From Adiantum capillus-veneris (lineage: Eukaryota; Streptophyta; Polypodiopsida; Polypodiales; Pteridaceae): 64,000 nt of DNA. The DNA lies in the NCBI GenBank assembly GCA_014529385.2, contig CM043971.1, forward strand, positions 92,243,340 through 92,307,339, given 5' to 3'. Both the position numbers and the translations under genes were made by a program. Shown in pieces: positions 1-10,532 of the stretch. Below the pieces are notes generated by a model that saw only the letters and a list, made by a program, of their open reading frames with translations, searched no databases and was not told where the DNA came from. Numbering within the stretch: position 1 is the stretch's first letter; the number at the start of each line of letters is the position of its first letter.

Positions 1-96
1 TATATATAAAAGAATAAGGACTCATAACCCTAACACTATTGTGTTTTGGAGTCCACCCAAACCTGTGTCTCATCTCTTCTCCTCTCTTCTTCATTG

Positions 97-100
<4 letters not shown>

Positions 101-127
<27 letters not shown>
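101..127. repeat. (CA)n microsatellite
   Basis: Uninterrupted CA dinucleotide run near the window start, followed by a short CG-containing stretch. ORFs reading HTHTHT through it are repeat translations. Confidence 0.95.
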
Positions 128-131
<4 letters not shown>

Positions 132-139
132 CTCGCACG

Positions 140-243
140 CACACTTCATGCTCAATGCTTCCGTCGTGAAGGATCTTGTACCACGAAGAAGTAGGGGCCG
201 CCGTTGCCACCACGCTCAACTGCCTCGTCGCCGCAATGCTCGA

Positions 244-337
<94 letters not shown>

Positions 338-665
338 AAGCGTGCGCGCGCGCGCACACACACACACACCTGTGAGCACACAAAGAAGAAGGATACATAG
401 ATGGAGCAAGATCACTTTTTAGCTTGTACCTCAAAGAATGAGGATTTTTAGGTCAAATGGACCTTTTATAAGAGTTTAACTCATTCACACATGGGCACCC
501 ACAATGGTCGATCGTTGCAAAACTACTGTAAGAATAAGATAAGTGGTGCGTCTCTCATCGACGATCACTTACACACCTGTTGGACCGACAAGCCCGATCC
601 ATGACTCAATCAAATAAATAATAAGACGTCCGTCGAAGATGATAGGGCGTCCGTGAAGATTAACA
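140..665 (-). mobile_element. Partial LTR of a Ty3/gypsy element (same family as 55772-56333)
   Basis: This stretch aligns along most of its length with the LTR at 55772-56333. Shared blocks include the GTGAAGGAT segment, CAATGCTCGATCAC just before the simple repeats, TTTTTAGGT, CATTCACAC.TGGGCACCCA, TTGGACCGACAAGCCCG and the terminal TTAACA. The end at 665 (CA) is the terminus of the LTR. Read on the minus strand it is the TGTTAA start. To the right of 665 there is no pyrimidine-rich strip that could be a minus-strand polypurine tract, so the right side is probably flanking DNA. The rest of the element, if any, lies left of the window or is lost. No coding capacity is expected. Confidence 0.7.
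246..369. repeat. Compound (CA)n-(CT)n-(CG/CA)n microsatellite inside an LTR
   Basis: A CA run (about 246-281) passes directly into a CT run (281-334), then after a short spacer into alternating CG and CA (341-369). It occupies the same place in the LTR as a much shorter CT and CA tract at about 56008-56042 in the homologous LTR at 55772-56333. The expansion therefore happened within this retroelement family. Confidence 0.95.
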
Positions 666-2690
666 TAATTCCGCTCTCGGATAGAACTTGACATGTTTTG
701 AGCCGTAATGCCACCTTGCGTACTGAATTACCTTCCTATGGGAGCACCCCCTAGATAAGCTTAATGAGCTTTCTTTTTATTGCTCTTTTTTCAATTCCCT
801 GTAGAGAGTGAGATCGAGCTCTCTCTCTCTCCCCTCGATCTATAGTTGGGCAAAGCCCTTTCTCTCTTCGATTGGCTACAAGGAAGTGCCTCTCCTGGCG
901 ATTCTCGGTAGCCCCATTGGCAACTCTTTCTCACTTTGATTATGCAAAGAGAGATTCTCTCTCTGTCCTCACTGATTTCGGCAGCACCCTCTCATGGCCT
1001 GCTCTCGCTGGCCAGAAAAACCAGCCCTCTCTCGCTCTCGGCACAGTTTGAGCCTCACTCTCTTGCGGCTATTGCCTGCATGGCTTCGTGATCTCTCCTC
1101 TCCCCCTTGCTCTCGGCAGCCCACATTGAGAATTACTCTGTCTCTTTGATTCTATGCAGGGGGTCTCTCCCTCCTCGTTCACAGCAAAGCGGGCCCTTTC
1201 TCTTCTTGCAATTCATAGAAACTCTCTCCCTATCGCTGATGCAGCCCTTGAGGCGATTTTATGTCGGGTCTCCCCATCTCTTTCTACACAGCCAGCAAAG
1301 GTTCCCCTCTCTCTCCTCACAGATGATCTGCAGATGATGACACTCGTCCCATAGCCTCTCCTACCTCCTCCTAAGCCTTGCCATGCATGGCTTACCCTCC
1401 GCCAGCAGTCGCCCAACCATGGTCTCCCTATCCCTTCAGTACCCGACGATTTTCTGCAATCGACACACCCTCTCCGTCTTTTGGTCTCCGCCGCCCCCTC
1501 GTCAACATGGACATTCCAAAAAAAAAAAAAGTTAACCTCAAAAAAAATAGAAAACAAGTGCCGGTTCATACCCCCACTCTCAACTCTAGCTTTGCCTCTC
1601 ATGGCCTGCTCGGACCCTCCTTGTCTTGCAAAAAGGCTGCCCCTCTCATAAGCTTGGTGGACCCCTGGAGACACTCGGCCTCCCTCAGCACATTCAACAC
1701 CATCCCCGTAGCACATTAAACAGACATATTAGAGCACCTTTTTTTATATTTGACAAAAGCTTCTCGAAACTCCCTTTGACAAACACACACACTCTTGCAC
1801 TCACACACTCTCACAATACGATAAAGTCACAGATGATATGCAAAAAAGAAATAAGCTTCCATTAGTGGCCATCCTCTTCAAAGTCTTGCCCAGCTTCCTT
1901 TGTACACCTCTAGCAGTGACCGATCTCGATCTTTAGTCGTCAAGGTCGTGGACTTCATTGTAGCATTTCCAAGCATATCGTACCCTATCAAAACAACTCC
2001 TTAAAGCAGACCAAGTGAGATCATCGCCGTGAAAATTATGATAAAACAACCTTTCAAGCTCGCTTCAACACTCAAATCTCATGCAGATGCTCTGTTTCTC
2101 TGTCGAAATCCCCATGCCCTTGGCCAAAAAAAAGTGCAACATCATTTCATCTCTTATTATCGCTCTAGAAGGGAATTCGGGTGGCTCCCTCTTTGGAATT
2201 CTCATAGAAATTCTCGTGTTTGGTGGGGGTATCCGTGGTCCTTCATTGACCAAATATCCACCTAATTCTAATGCAAATTGTGGATTTGTTCTTTCCACAG
2301 CTTTGTATTCTCTTCCACACTTGTCAACAACTATAGATTTCCATTGACAGTTGACTCCGTATATATAACGACATATAAGAGCTTGTGATCCGTCAGCTCT
2401 TCTGGGTATGGCTCTGAGAACCTATAAAGGTTGACCTTACTGCCATGAACGTATCTATATAGTCTGTCACTCTCATGATTTGTCATTCAAACTCTCTCAA
2501 AAAATTTGGTTTATATCAACTGCAAGTTTGGAAGAGCCATTATGGGCGGATGCTCCTCTATCACTTGGAACCTGAAGCTTGTATAAGCTGAGTTTGAATC
2601 TACAGAAGACGTGATCTGTGGGCTTAATAGCTCTACCTCGATGTAAGAAGACGTATTCCAATATTTTTAAGTGCTTTGGTTAGGGAAAAG
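666..2690. other. No gene recognised; pyrimidine-rich intergenic DNA
   Basis: About 2 kb between the gypsy LTR and copia copy 1. The part 780-1720 is strongly C/T-rich, with many CTCTC runs, and open stretches appear in several frames mainly because of that composition. An A-run lies at about 1517-1530. I find no retroelement motif, RNA gene or conserved protein. It may be old repeat debris. Confidence 0.5.
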
Positions 2691-2916
2691 TGTTGGAATT
2701 AGGGTTGCAGAGAAACACACACAGCTTGGAGAAGACGAAGGAAGCTCAAGGCACACAATAGAGAGTATGTTACTTAGTGTGCAATGGAAAGATAGATAGC
2801 CCTAGAGTGATGGGTGTATATACAATGCACGGGGGAAAACACCTCCTAAAGAGGGAAAAATGCCCCGGCGGTCCTAGTGTGTTCACACACATCACTACCA
2901 CATGTATATGGTAACA
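2691..2916 (-). repeat. 3' LTR of copia copy 1
   Basis: About 226 bp, bounded in plus orientation by TGTTGGAATT and GGTAACA. On the coding strand it therefore runs TGTTACC...TTCCAACA, with TGTT/AACA inverted ends. It matches the LTRs at 35179-35405, 40085-40311 and (reverse complement) 58815-59041. A TGTATATAC stretch just upstream of a conserved CCCATCACTCTAGGGC block is a plausible TATA box. Confidence 0.93.
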
Positions 2917-4668
2917 AATCTCCCCTGGAGTGATGCGGTGAACAAGAGCTGGCACATGAGTAAAGGGAAGTGCCATGCCCTGAGGACAGGATCGGTCCAC
3001 AAAGGGGAGTAAGCCCAAAGATTTGCGGAAAGCTTCAAGCTTCTCACGAGACAATGCCTTTGTGAAAAGATCTGCAAGGTTGTCCTGTGTGGGCACATAA
3101 GCCAAGCTGATCTCTCTTGCTGAGAGCCTATCCCTGACATAGTGGTAATGCACCTCAATGTGCTTTGTGCGAGCATGAAAAACTGGGTTCCTCGCAACTG
3201 CCAATGCGCTATGACTGTCAGTGTAGATAGTGTTGGCAGTGTCCTGTCCAACACCCAAATCAGCCATAAGGCGTCTGAGCCATACACACTCAACTGTAGC
3301 TGTGAAGACTGCCCTGTACTCAGCCTCACAACTCGAAGTGGCCATAGTAGGTTGCTTCTTGTACAACCATGATATACATGAACTGCCAAGCATGAAACAA
3401 AAACCACTTGTGGACACTCGCGTGCCAAAACAACCAGCCCAATCTGAGTCCGAAAAAGCATGTAAGTCTGGCGGCAATGATCCCCCCTTGGGATAAAACA
3501 AGCCAAGATGTAAAGTGCCACTCAGGTAGCGGAAAATCCTCTTGACAGCCTGCCAATGCTTAGACCCTGGGCTATGCATAAATCTGCTGACCTGTGAGAC
3601 TGCAAACAGAATATCTGGCCTCGTGTTGCATACATAAATGAGGCAGCCAACACCAATTTGGTAAAGAGTGACATCAGCAGGATTGCCAGCATCATGTAGA
3701 CTCAACTTCAAACCTGTTTCCATGGGAGTGGCAATAGGTTTGCAATCCTCAAGTCCAAACTTACATAGCAATGTCTCTATGTAACTTTTCTGACACAAGG
3801 CAATACCACCATCACACTGCTTAAACTGTATACCCAAGTAATGATGCAACAACCCCAAATCTTTCATCTTGAAAGTAGCATTCAAATCAGCCTTAAATTC
3901 AGCAATATGTCTCTCATTTGGTCCAGTGATCAGCAAATCATCAACATAAAGAACCACGATGAGAAATACATCACCCTCACGCTTTACATACAATGTGCTT
4001 TCTGTTGGACTATTACGAAAGCCATGTTTGACCAAATGAGTGTCAGCTTTCTCATACCAAGCACGAGGAGATTGCTTCAACCCATACAAAGCCTTGTTAC
4101 ATTTGCACACTTTGTCCTCTTGTCCTTTTATGACAAAACCGCGAGGCTGCGTTACATAAGCTTCCTCAAATATGTCACCATTCAAGAAAGCAGTAACAAT
4201 GTCTGATTGATGTACACCCCAACCAAAATGAGCTGCCAATGCAGATAGAAAACGCACAGTAGTCATACGACAAGTGGGAGCAAAAGTTTCTTCATAATCT
4301 ATGCCTTTTTGCTGTGCATAACCCTTTGCAACAAGTCGAGCCTTATGGTGATCAATCTCACCATCCGGCTTGCTTTTCAACTTGTAAACCCACTTTGTAC
4401 CAATGGCCTTTTTGCCAGGAGGCAAATCACATAAAGTCCATGTGTCATTCTCTATAAGTGCATCATATTCTGATTTGGCAGCCATCCAATTTTCTGAATT
4501 CTGTGCTTCATCAAAAGACAGAGGCTCCTTAACATCATGTAAACTAGACACAGCCAAAGCATAACAATCTGATGCATAAGATGCATGGCGAGAGCCTGAA
4601 TGAGTACGACTAGACAAAGGTGCATCCAATTTACTGTCATGCAAAGTGTGCACCAGCCATTTTGGCAT
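2770..4668 (-). pseudogene. copia pol C-terminal part: reverse transcriptase and RNase H
   Basis: An open stretch of 632 codons. It begins in the integrase-RT linker, followed by the copia-type RT (RVT_2) with W.L..LP.GKKAIGTKWVYK, HKARLVAKGY.Q..G.DY.ETFAP, the catalytic YVDDLLITG and LYGLKQSPRAWY. A copia RNase H follows, with SDSDWAGC and the SSCEAEYRA and HIEVHYHYVRD motifs, ending near a GLLPFVD sequence. Copy 2 stops after FVD; here the frame reads on through the polypurine tract into the LTR, adding about 60 residues of non-domain sequence. The RT active-site aspartates are intact. It is disconnected from the upstream integrase by a frameshift near 4740. Confidence 0.93.
2917..2929 (-). 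other. Polypurine tract of copia copy 1
   Basis: Directly inside the 3' LTR the coding strand reads CCAGGGGAGATTT before the TGTTACC start of the LTR. This is the expected plus-strand primer position. Copy 2 has the equivalent sequence at 35406-35418. Confidence 0.75.
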
Positions 4669-4742
4669 ACCTCTAGCCTGCTCATTTTCAGCCCTTTCCT
4701 CATCAAGTACATCATGTACATCTGCATCAGTAATAGGCTGAT

Positions 4743-5417
4743 CTAAAACATTTTCAGAAACCCCCCCATAGGCTGTACATTTGCCTCATTGGAACTTACA
4801 TTCGTATTTCCACCACTGAAAAGAGGCAACAGAGTGTCATAAATGTCCTGTGAGCTTACATTACTGTCTCTAGTACATGACAGCAAGGGCTGAACAGAAT
4901 CTTCCACAAACACTACCTCCCGTGAAATCAGAATACGTTTTGTTTGCGGATGATACAACCTGTAACCTTTGCTTTCAGCACTATAACCAACAAAAATACA
5001 TTTGACAGCTTTATCATCCAATTTTCTGCGCTGCACTTGTGGCACCAAAGCATATGCCAAACAACCAAAAACACGCATTTGCTCAATAGAAGGCTTTCTA
5101 TGATGCCATGCTTCATATGGAGTAATAGACTGCAAAGCTTTCGTAGGACACCTGTTAAGTACATAAGTGGCACACATAATGGCCTCAAGTCAAAAAGAAT
5201 GCGGAAAAGCTTGACTTTTGACCATACATCGTGCCATTTCCGTCAGTGGCCTGTTTTTCCTCTCAGCAACACCATTTTGCTGAGGTGTATAAGGCACTGT
5301 ACATTGGTGTTTTATCCCACGATTAGCCAGAAATGCATTAAATTCATGAGACATATAGTCCCCCCCTCGATCTGAATGGAGGGTGCCCATAGTACATTTC
5401 GAGACATTTTCAGCCAT
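4743..5417 (-). pseudogene. copia integrase catalytic and C-terminal region, broken into two frames
   Basis: The segment 5417-5190 holds the second half of the integrase core (HSDRGGDYMSHEF, then PYTPQQNGVAERKNR, the DDE-type D and E region). A one-base insertion near 5188 shifts the frame. It continues at 5177-4743 with the copia C-terminal GKxG-like block (PYEAWHHRKPS, VFGCLAYALVP, KCIFVGYS..SKGYRLYHP). Comparison with copy 2, which is open across this junction, shows that the inserted base follows the TTTTTG stretch. Another frame change near 4745 separates it from the RT. Confidence 0.9.
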
Positions 5418-6288
5418 AGCCAGCAGCCATAGCCAGAAATTGTTTGAAGCACATAAAAACTTCGGACTTCACTTTAAGAGGAAATACCCATGCATGCCTG
5501 GAGTAATCATCAATGAAAGTCACGAAGTACAGGTAATTGCCCAAGGACGGAGTTTGCATGGGCCCACAAACATCACTATTCACAAGTTGCAACCTGCATG
5601 TGGCCCGAACTGAACCATTCTTTGGAAATTTAGAACGCTGCATCTTACCCAAAATACAGCCTTCACAAACATGTTTGACAGGTGCTTCAAGAGGCGGCAA
5701 AGAAGCAACCATATCAGATTTCTGCAAACGCAGCAAACTGGCAAAATTCAGATGACCAAAACGTGCATGCCAAAGTTTTGCATCTGAAATAGCCCTTGAA
5801 TCTGCAACAACATTTGCAAAATTTTGTCCACACTTGTCATACAGAGTGAGCTTATACAGCCCACGGCACAAAAGCCCAGATGCAACAATTTCATCACTAA
5901 AACTGAGATCATGAACTGTACATCTATCATCCACAAATTTAACTACAAGTCCAAGTCTAGCAAGTGCGGATACAGACAAGAGATTCTTCTTGATCCCAGG
6001 TACATAAAGTGCATCAACAAGTGTGAAGGAACTGCCATTAGCAGCAGTGAGCACAATCTTTCCAACTCCCTGAACTGGATAAGAAGCGTTGTTGGCACAA
6101 GTGACTGAATTCCCATGAGGGACAGACTCGAGAGTGGTAAACAATTCACGATGTGAGGTAATGTGCTTTGTAGCACCACTGTCGAAATACCACACATGTG
6201 AATCTGTAGCAACTGACAAGCATGCATCATGGACAACAGGATTGTAAGTGCACTCTGCGTGCCCATTCTGCATCAACATCAGCATCAT
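5410..6288 (-). pseudogene. copia protease, GAG-pre-integrase and integrase N-terminal region
   Basis: The 292-codon frame begins with the end of the gag linker. It then carries the protease active site FDSGATKHIT (Asp kept), the GAG-pre-integrase segment (LWHARFGHLN) with the His-Cys zinc-binding part (CEGCILGKMQRSKFP), and the start of the integrase core (DVCGPMQTPSLGNYLYFVTFIDDYSRHAWVFP). It ends prematurely because a 13-bp stretch is tandemly duplicated at about 5418-5443. Copy 2 has one copy there and stays open. Confidence 0.92.
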
Positions 6289-7285
6289 AGTCTCCTTTCA
6301 TAGAAGACTGAACAATGGTTGCATTTGTAGTGGAACCAGCATTTGCAGTGGAACCACCCTCTTTCTTCTTAGCCTCTTTGGCCTTCAACTTAGGACACGA
6401 CTTGATAAAGTGATCATTAGATTTACAATAATGGCAACGCATCTTCTTTTTGCCCTTATCACCAGAATTTCCGGACGAATTGCTGCCAGTAGAAGCATTA
6501 GGAACAGAATTTTTGCCACTCGCAACAGAACCATAAGAAGTGGCTGCATTACTGTTACCACCCTTTATTTGAGAAGCAATAAAGGCCTGTTCAACTGCAC
6601 GCTGTCTAGTCCTGTTTTTTCTAGAAAGTGACTCTTGCAATAGCAATGTGCATAATGCATCAAACTTGACAACTTCAGGATTTCCTTGGGTCATCAGTCT
6701 CCAAGTACTAGCAAAAGTCTGGTAGGAATCTGGTAAGGCATCAAGAACGGTCTGCACAAGGGAACTATCTGAAATGACTTCACCTGCAGAAATAAGCTGC
6801 TCATTGATATCCTTGAAACTAGAAAGGAAAGTGTCCATATCATCTTCCTCATGCATAATCTTCGACTCCAGCTCTTTATGCAGCAAAGCAATTTTAGCCT
6901 CATTGCGGCTTGCATAAAGACCTGCTAAAATATTCCAAGCATGTTTTGCAGATTTTGCTGAACGGATGTGAGGAACAATGGTGCGCTTCACAGACAACAC
7001 AATCAATGCATGAGCCTGCGTATCCTTAACATCCCAACGAGCTTGTTCTGTTGCAGGTAAAACAACTCTAACAGCTGCAATCCTTGCAACAAGACCTGCA
7101 ACATCCTCAACATCGCCTACATCCTCAGAACCAGGACGTACATCAATGCCCTGCACAATGTTCCAGACACCTTTTGACACAAGAACATGTTGCATCATAT
7201 AAGCCGACATAGGGTAGTTGTCCCCATCCAACCTGTCCTCAACAACAAACATCTTGAACACATCTGTGTTGTTGTTGTCAGCCAT
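6227..7285 (-). pseudogene. copia gag (nucleocapsid) of copy 1
   Basis: Starts at an ATG in a good context (CCATGG, minus strand, 7285). It encodes a copia-type gag: an N-terminal FxVEDRLDGDNYPMSAYMMQHVL segment, the UBN2-like core (AWNILAGLYASRNEAKIALLHKELESKIMHEEDDMDTFL, with a SDSSLVQTVLDALPDSYQTFASTWR stretch), and one CCHC knuckle (CHYCKSNDHFIKSC). About five bases are missing near 6258 relative to copy 2, where gag and protease are in one frame. Here gag runs out of frame and stops 18 bp later. In the family, gag forms the virus-like particle that packages element RNA. Confidence 0.9.
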
Positions 7286-7347
7286 GGTAAATGCTTCACC
7301 TGATGTGAAAACTGCCCGAAAATAGGAGAAACGGAGCGGGAACAACC

Positions 7348-7363
7348 TGTGCTATATAGCACA
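7348..7363. other. Perfect 16-bp palindrome in the copia leader
   Basis: TGTGCTATATAGCACA is identical to its reverse complement. It lies between the primer site and the gag start, about 63 bp upstream of the ATG. Copy 3 keeps it with terminal changes (59329-59344) and copy 2 keeps TGCTATATAGCACA (39788-39801). The same motif is the core of the array at 57972-58812. A self-complementary site in this position could act in RNA dimerisation; that is inference. Confidence 0.8.
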
Positions 7364-7632
7364 AAGCATAGAAGACTATAAGGCACTTGTTATGCAGAAA
7401 TTGGCACTGACTGAAATTCTGCACAAAATGACGAAATAGCCTGTGCAGTACTGCATGTAGTGGAAACGGAGGCCGAAATGAGCCCAAATCAAAATTCTGA
7501 GCAGACCATGCTCTTTGAGCTTACCCAAAATATTTGTCGACCTGCGAACGCTCGCCAAAGCTCACTGAAATCGGAGAAAGTGAGTAGGTGTGTGCTGGAG
7601 CAGCTGGCGACTAAGCCCGAGAGGACGTGACC

Positions 7633-7644
7633 TGCTCTGATACC
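7633..7644 (-). other. Primer-binding site, initiator-Met tRNA type (copia copy 1)
   Basis: On the coding strand TGGTATCAGAGC follows the 5' LTR after a short spacer. It is the standard plant iMet primer site shared by many copia elements. Confidence 0.92.
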
Positions 7645-7647
7645 AAT

Positions 7648-7776
7648 GGTTGGAATTAGGGTTGCAGAGAAACACACACAGCTTGGAGAAGACGAAGGAA
7701 GCTCAAGGCACACAATAGAGAGTATGTTACTTACTGTGCAATGGAAAGATAGATAGCCCTAGAGTGATGGGCGTAT
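7648..7776 (-). repeat. Truncated 5' LTR of copia copy 1
   Basis: Matches the first ~129 bp (in plus orientation) of the family LTR, from GGTTGGAATTAG to GATGGGCGTAT. It then changes abruptly to unrelated DNA at 7777. The missing part contains U3 and the putative TATA box. The terminal base next to the spacer differs (AACC instead of AACA on the coding strand). Confidence 0.9.
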
Positions 7777-8039
7777 GCTGACTTAGAATTGCTTCAAAGT
7801 TTACCTGTAGACTCTCCTTGATGTACTCTAACCATTCCAAGTCTTAGTTTATGATTCTGACAGTTTTCGACAGGTCTATCACTCCTTTTTCTGTATGGTT
7901 ACCTGCAACTTCCTTGAGAGGTTAACTACGACAAAAGTGATTCAAATTGAATGAAACTTGGTCTCTAGGCCTATATTGTGATGGAAAACACTTTTGAAAG
8001 CTCATATGCAAGTTTTGCCTGCAAATTTGGGGCTTGAGA

Positions 8040-8057
8040 CATCATACGCGTATGATG
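8040..8057. repeat. Perfect 18-bp palindrome
   Basis: CATCATACGCGTATGATG equals its reverse complement. A decayed relative (GACATCATACACGTATTTTG) lies at about 8310-8329 in a similar context (GAGACATCATAC / AAGACATCATAC), suggesting an old duplicated repeat unit of roughly 270 bp. Confidence 0.7.
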
Positions 8058-9275
8058 TTTTTTGTGCCAGAATGAAGTGAGTTTTATCCCAAAGACTCTT
8101 TATCACTCAAGCAACTCTCAACAACTTTCAAAATTCAATTTGAAAACTTTTTGTGCAAGTTATGGTCAATACAAGCATGAACCTTGCCCAATTTCCATAT
8201 TTTGGCACTTTTTAGCCTAAATGTGCTCCAAACGCAATGAAATTTTGGCTAGGGACTTGTTTTATGCCTTAGGACACTATGATATACTCAGATTGATTTG
8301 ACCTAGATCTGGCCTCTAAGACATCATACACGTATTTTGCCTTTTGGCTCAAATTTCTCTTATGCTTTTACTCAAGGTGCTCCTTGATGCATACAACAAG
8401 AATATGTGCTCACAAAAATATTTTTGAATGTAAAAAATGCACAAAATCACCACATTTTCACCTTTACCTTCTTGGATATGCAAAAATTTCCTTAGGTTCA
8501 AAGGTATGAAATTGTCCTATTGTAAATAATGTTCCAAAAATAAAATTTTCAAAGCTCTAGAAATGTAATAAAAATCTAGCAGAACCCAGTGTGAAATGCC
8601 CAATCCTTTGAGGTTTTCTCTCGACAAGAATTTATGGGCTAGTGTGAAACGCCCAAGTTCCAACCCTAATTGTGATGTGTCGTACATGTGTTTAGTAGGA
8701 AATTATGGAACACGCGATACAAGTTTTAGTTTCTCACTTAACTCATAAATCCCCTTGCATATTCACAATCTAATCTGACATGCATTCACGATGAATCCCG
8801 CCCAGTATCTAATTTTGAACAGTGCTTTGCAAGATAATCTTGGCTAGCATTTCACAAAATAATCTCCTCGAGCTTGATCACGACCCAATCTTGGCCAATA
8901 GATGAATCTCAATCTATGCTCTCTCGACCAACATATAAAGTTCAATCTTGGAAGCTCAATCTACGCACTTTCAACTCGTGTTGCAATGGCGCTGACTACA
9001 AGAACTCCAATGCAATGAGGACGAAGAAGGCCCCCGTGGGGGTAGAACAGATTTAGTGGTGCCTATGTTGATACAAGCTCTTTCAAAGAGATTATAAAAT
9101 GATTTATTTTTTGTTTAAATGTGTGTTATTTGCCAAAACAATGCTACAAAATAGATCATGTCGACATGGTTAGCTTTGTATAACATGAGGCAGTAATAGC
9201 AAGTTCAAAAAACAGAGCATAAGGCACTAGCATCAGTGCTTTCAAATCATGTAAAAGAAGAACATGAGAAAAAAA

Positions 9276-9345
9276 AAATCGGAGTGTTGATAATCACCCT
9301 TTGCTAGTGTTCAAAATCAGAGTGTTGATAATCACCCTTTGCTTT
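9276..9345. repeat. Tandem duplication, ~37-bp unit, two copies
   Basis: AGTGTTGATAATCACCCTTT appears twice, flanked by ATCGG/ATCAG and GCTAGTGTTC/GCTTTTC. Confidence 0.85.
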
Positions 9346-10164
9346 TCAATTGATTTAATTTGCAAATATAATGTTGTGAAATAAACCATGCAGAGCAACT
9401 TTAATCATAGCAGCAATTGATGTCAACACGGTCAATTTGAAGCATTGAAAACATTTCAAATTTTTAAGCTTTATGCATTTTCTTAAAGGTCTATTAGTGG
9501 CATGGTACACTTTGAATTTTCCTTATGCTCATGTTGCATGGTAAACTTTGATTTTCGTCCTAGTAGAGGTCTATTAGTGTTTAGAAAAATTGAAACACCA
9601 TGTCCTCTCCACTTCTCTTCAAAACTACCCATTTCAAGCATAAAATGTTTTTTAGATAAACTGTTTTTACATGGTCCATTTCAAGCATAAAATGCTTTTT
9701 AGATTTTTAAGTTCTTTAAAGTAGATTAACTTGCCCTAACTGCCCGTGTTGACACGTGCAGTTTCAAACAATTATTTTTTGAGTGAAATTTGTCATTTCA
9801 GATTGTCAATTTTATCTTAAGTGTTTGTAAAATTCTATAAATTTAAGACTCTATCTTTTTGCTTGTAGCCCTATTAGAGAAAGATATGTTGGTATTAGGT
9901 CTCCCCAATCTCATAGAAACACAAATTCTTACAAAACGTGAAATATTCCATGAGATGGAAATGAAAAGATGGAGGAGTCGTCAAGGATTTGGAAGACCTC
10001 TAATCAAGATTTTGGAAGGTCAAGAGTGCTTTTTCTTTCTATATAACGATAACAACGGTCTATGCTGCCCTCATTTTGTATATATCCGAAACACAATCAA
10101 TGTTTCTCCCCTATGGCCTCTAGCTACTGCAACTTCGTTGCCCTCGAGACATGTATGGATTCTC

Positions 10165-10179
10165 GCTCTCTCTCGCTCG

Positions 10180-10212
<33 letters not shown>
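10165..10212. repeat. (CT)n microsatellite
   Basis: Interrupted CT-rich run (CTCTCTCG units, then pure CT). A degenerate duplicate of its flanks (GCCCTYGAGACATGTAYGG) occurs before it at ~10141 and after it at ~10253, so the tract sits within a ~110-bp tandem duplication. Confidence 0.85.
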
Positions 10213-10532
10213 CTTTTCTCTTGCGTTGCTAACTGATGTCGTCAGCTCCGTTGCCCTTGAGACATGTACGGCTTCTTGCTCTCACTCTCTATCCATCTCT
10301 CTCACGTTGCTAACTGATGCCCTCATCAGCGTTGCCTGTATCCTTCTCTCACACGTCGCTACTTACTGCATGCCCTCATCAACGCTTAAGGATATTTTGA
10401 GTTAGGAACACCTTTTAATTTTCTTTAAGCTATTAGGAACACCTTTTGATGGTAGTAGGGGTAAAGCAAAGTGTGATCAAGGCAGAGTCTAGTGCTATTA
10501 TTAGCTCTATTTCAACATCTAATATTGCCTCT

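Larger units (their letters stand above)
2691..7776 (-). mobile_element. Ty1/copia retrotransposon, copy 1 (minus strand, 5' LTR truncated)
   Basis: The element reads right to left: truncated 5' LTR (7648-7776), iMet-type primer site, leader, gag, protease, integrase, reverse transcriptase-RNase H, polypurine tract and complete 3' LTR (2691-2916). The domain order PR-IN-RT-RH is the copia order. Gag has a CCHC knuckle. The pol frame is broken several times, so the copy is not autonomous. The right LTR stops at 7776, where similarity to the other LTRs ends inside the promoter region, so no target duplication can be confirmed; AAAAG precedes the left LTR. The same family recurs at 35179-40311, 52022-52365 and 58815-60280. 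Confidence 0.95.
7777..10530. other. No gene recognised; AT-rich intergenic DNA with small repeats
   Basis: About 2.7 kb without a convincing coding region. It includes a perfect palindrome (8040-8057), a ~37-bp tandem duplication (9276-9345), a diffuse duplication around 9590-9700 (CATTTCAAGCATAAAATG twice) and a CT tract at 10165-10212. Short ORFs here show no family motif. Confidence 0.5.

Noticed and set aside
140-665. Window-start repeat as part of copia copy 1
   Set aside because: Its sequence matches the gypsy LTR at 55772-56333 and not the 227-bp copia LTR; the two are separated by 2 kb of unrelated DNA.
2895-3521. 208-codon minus-strand ORF overlapping the copia RT
   Set aside because: It is a shadow frame of the RNase H region; the overlapping 632-codon frame has the real motifs.
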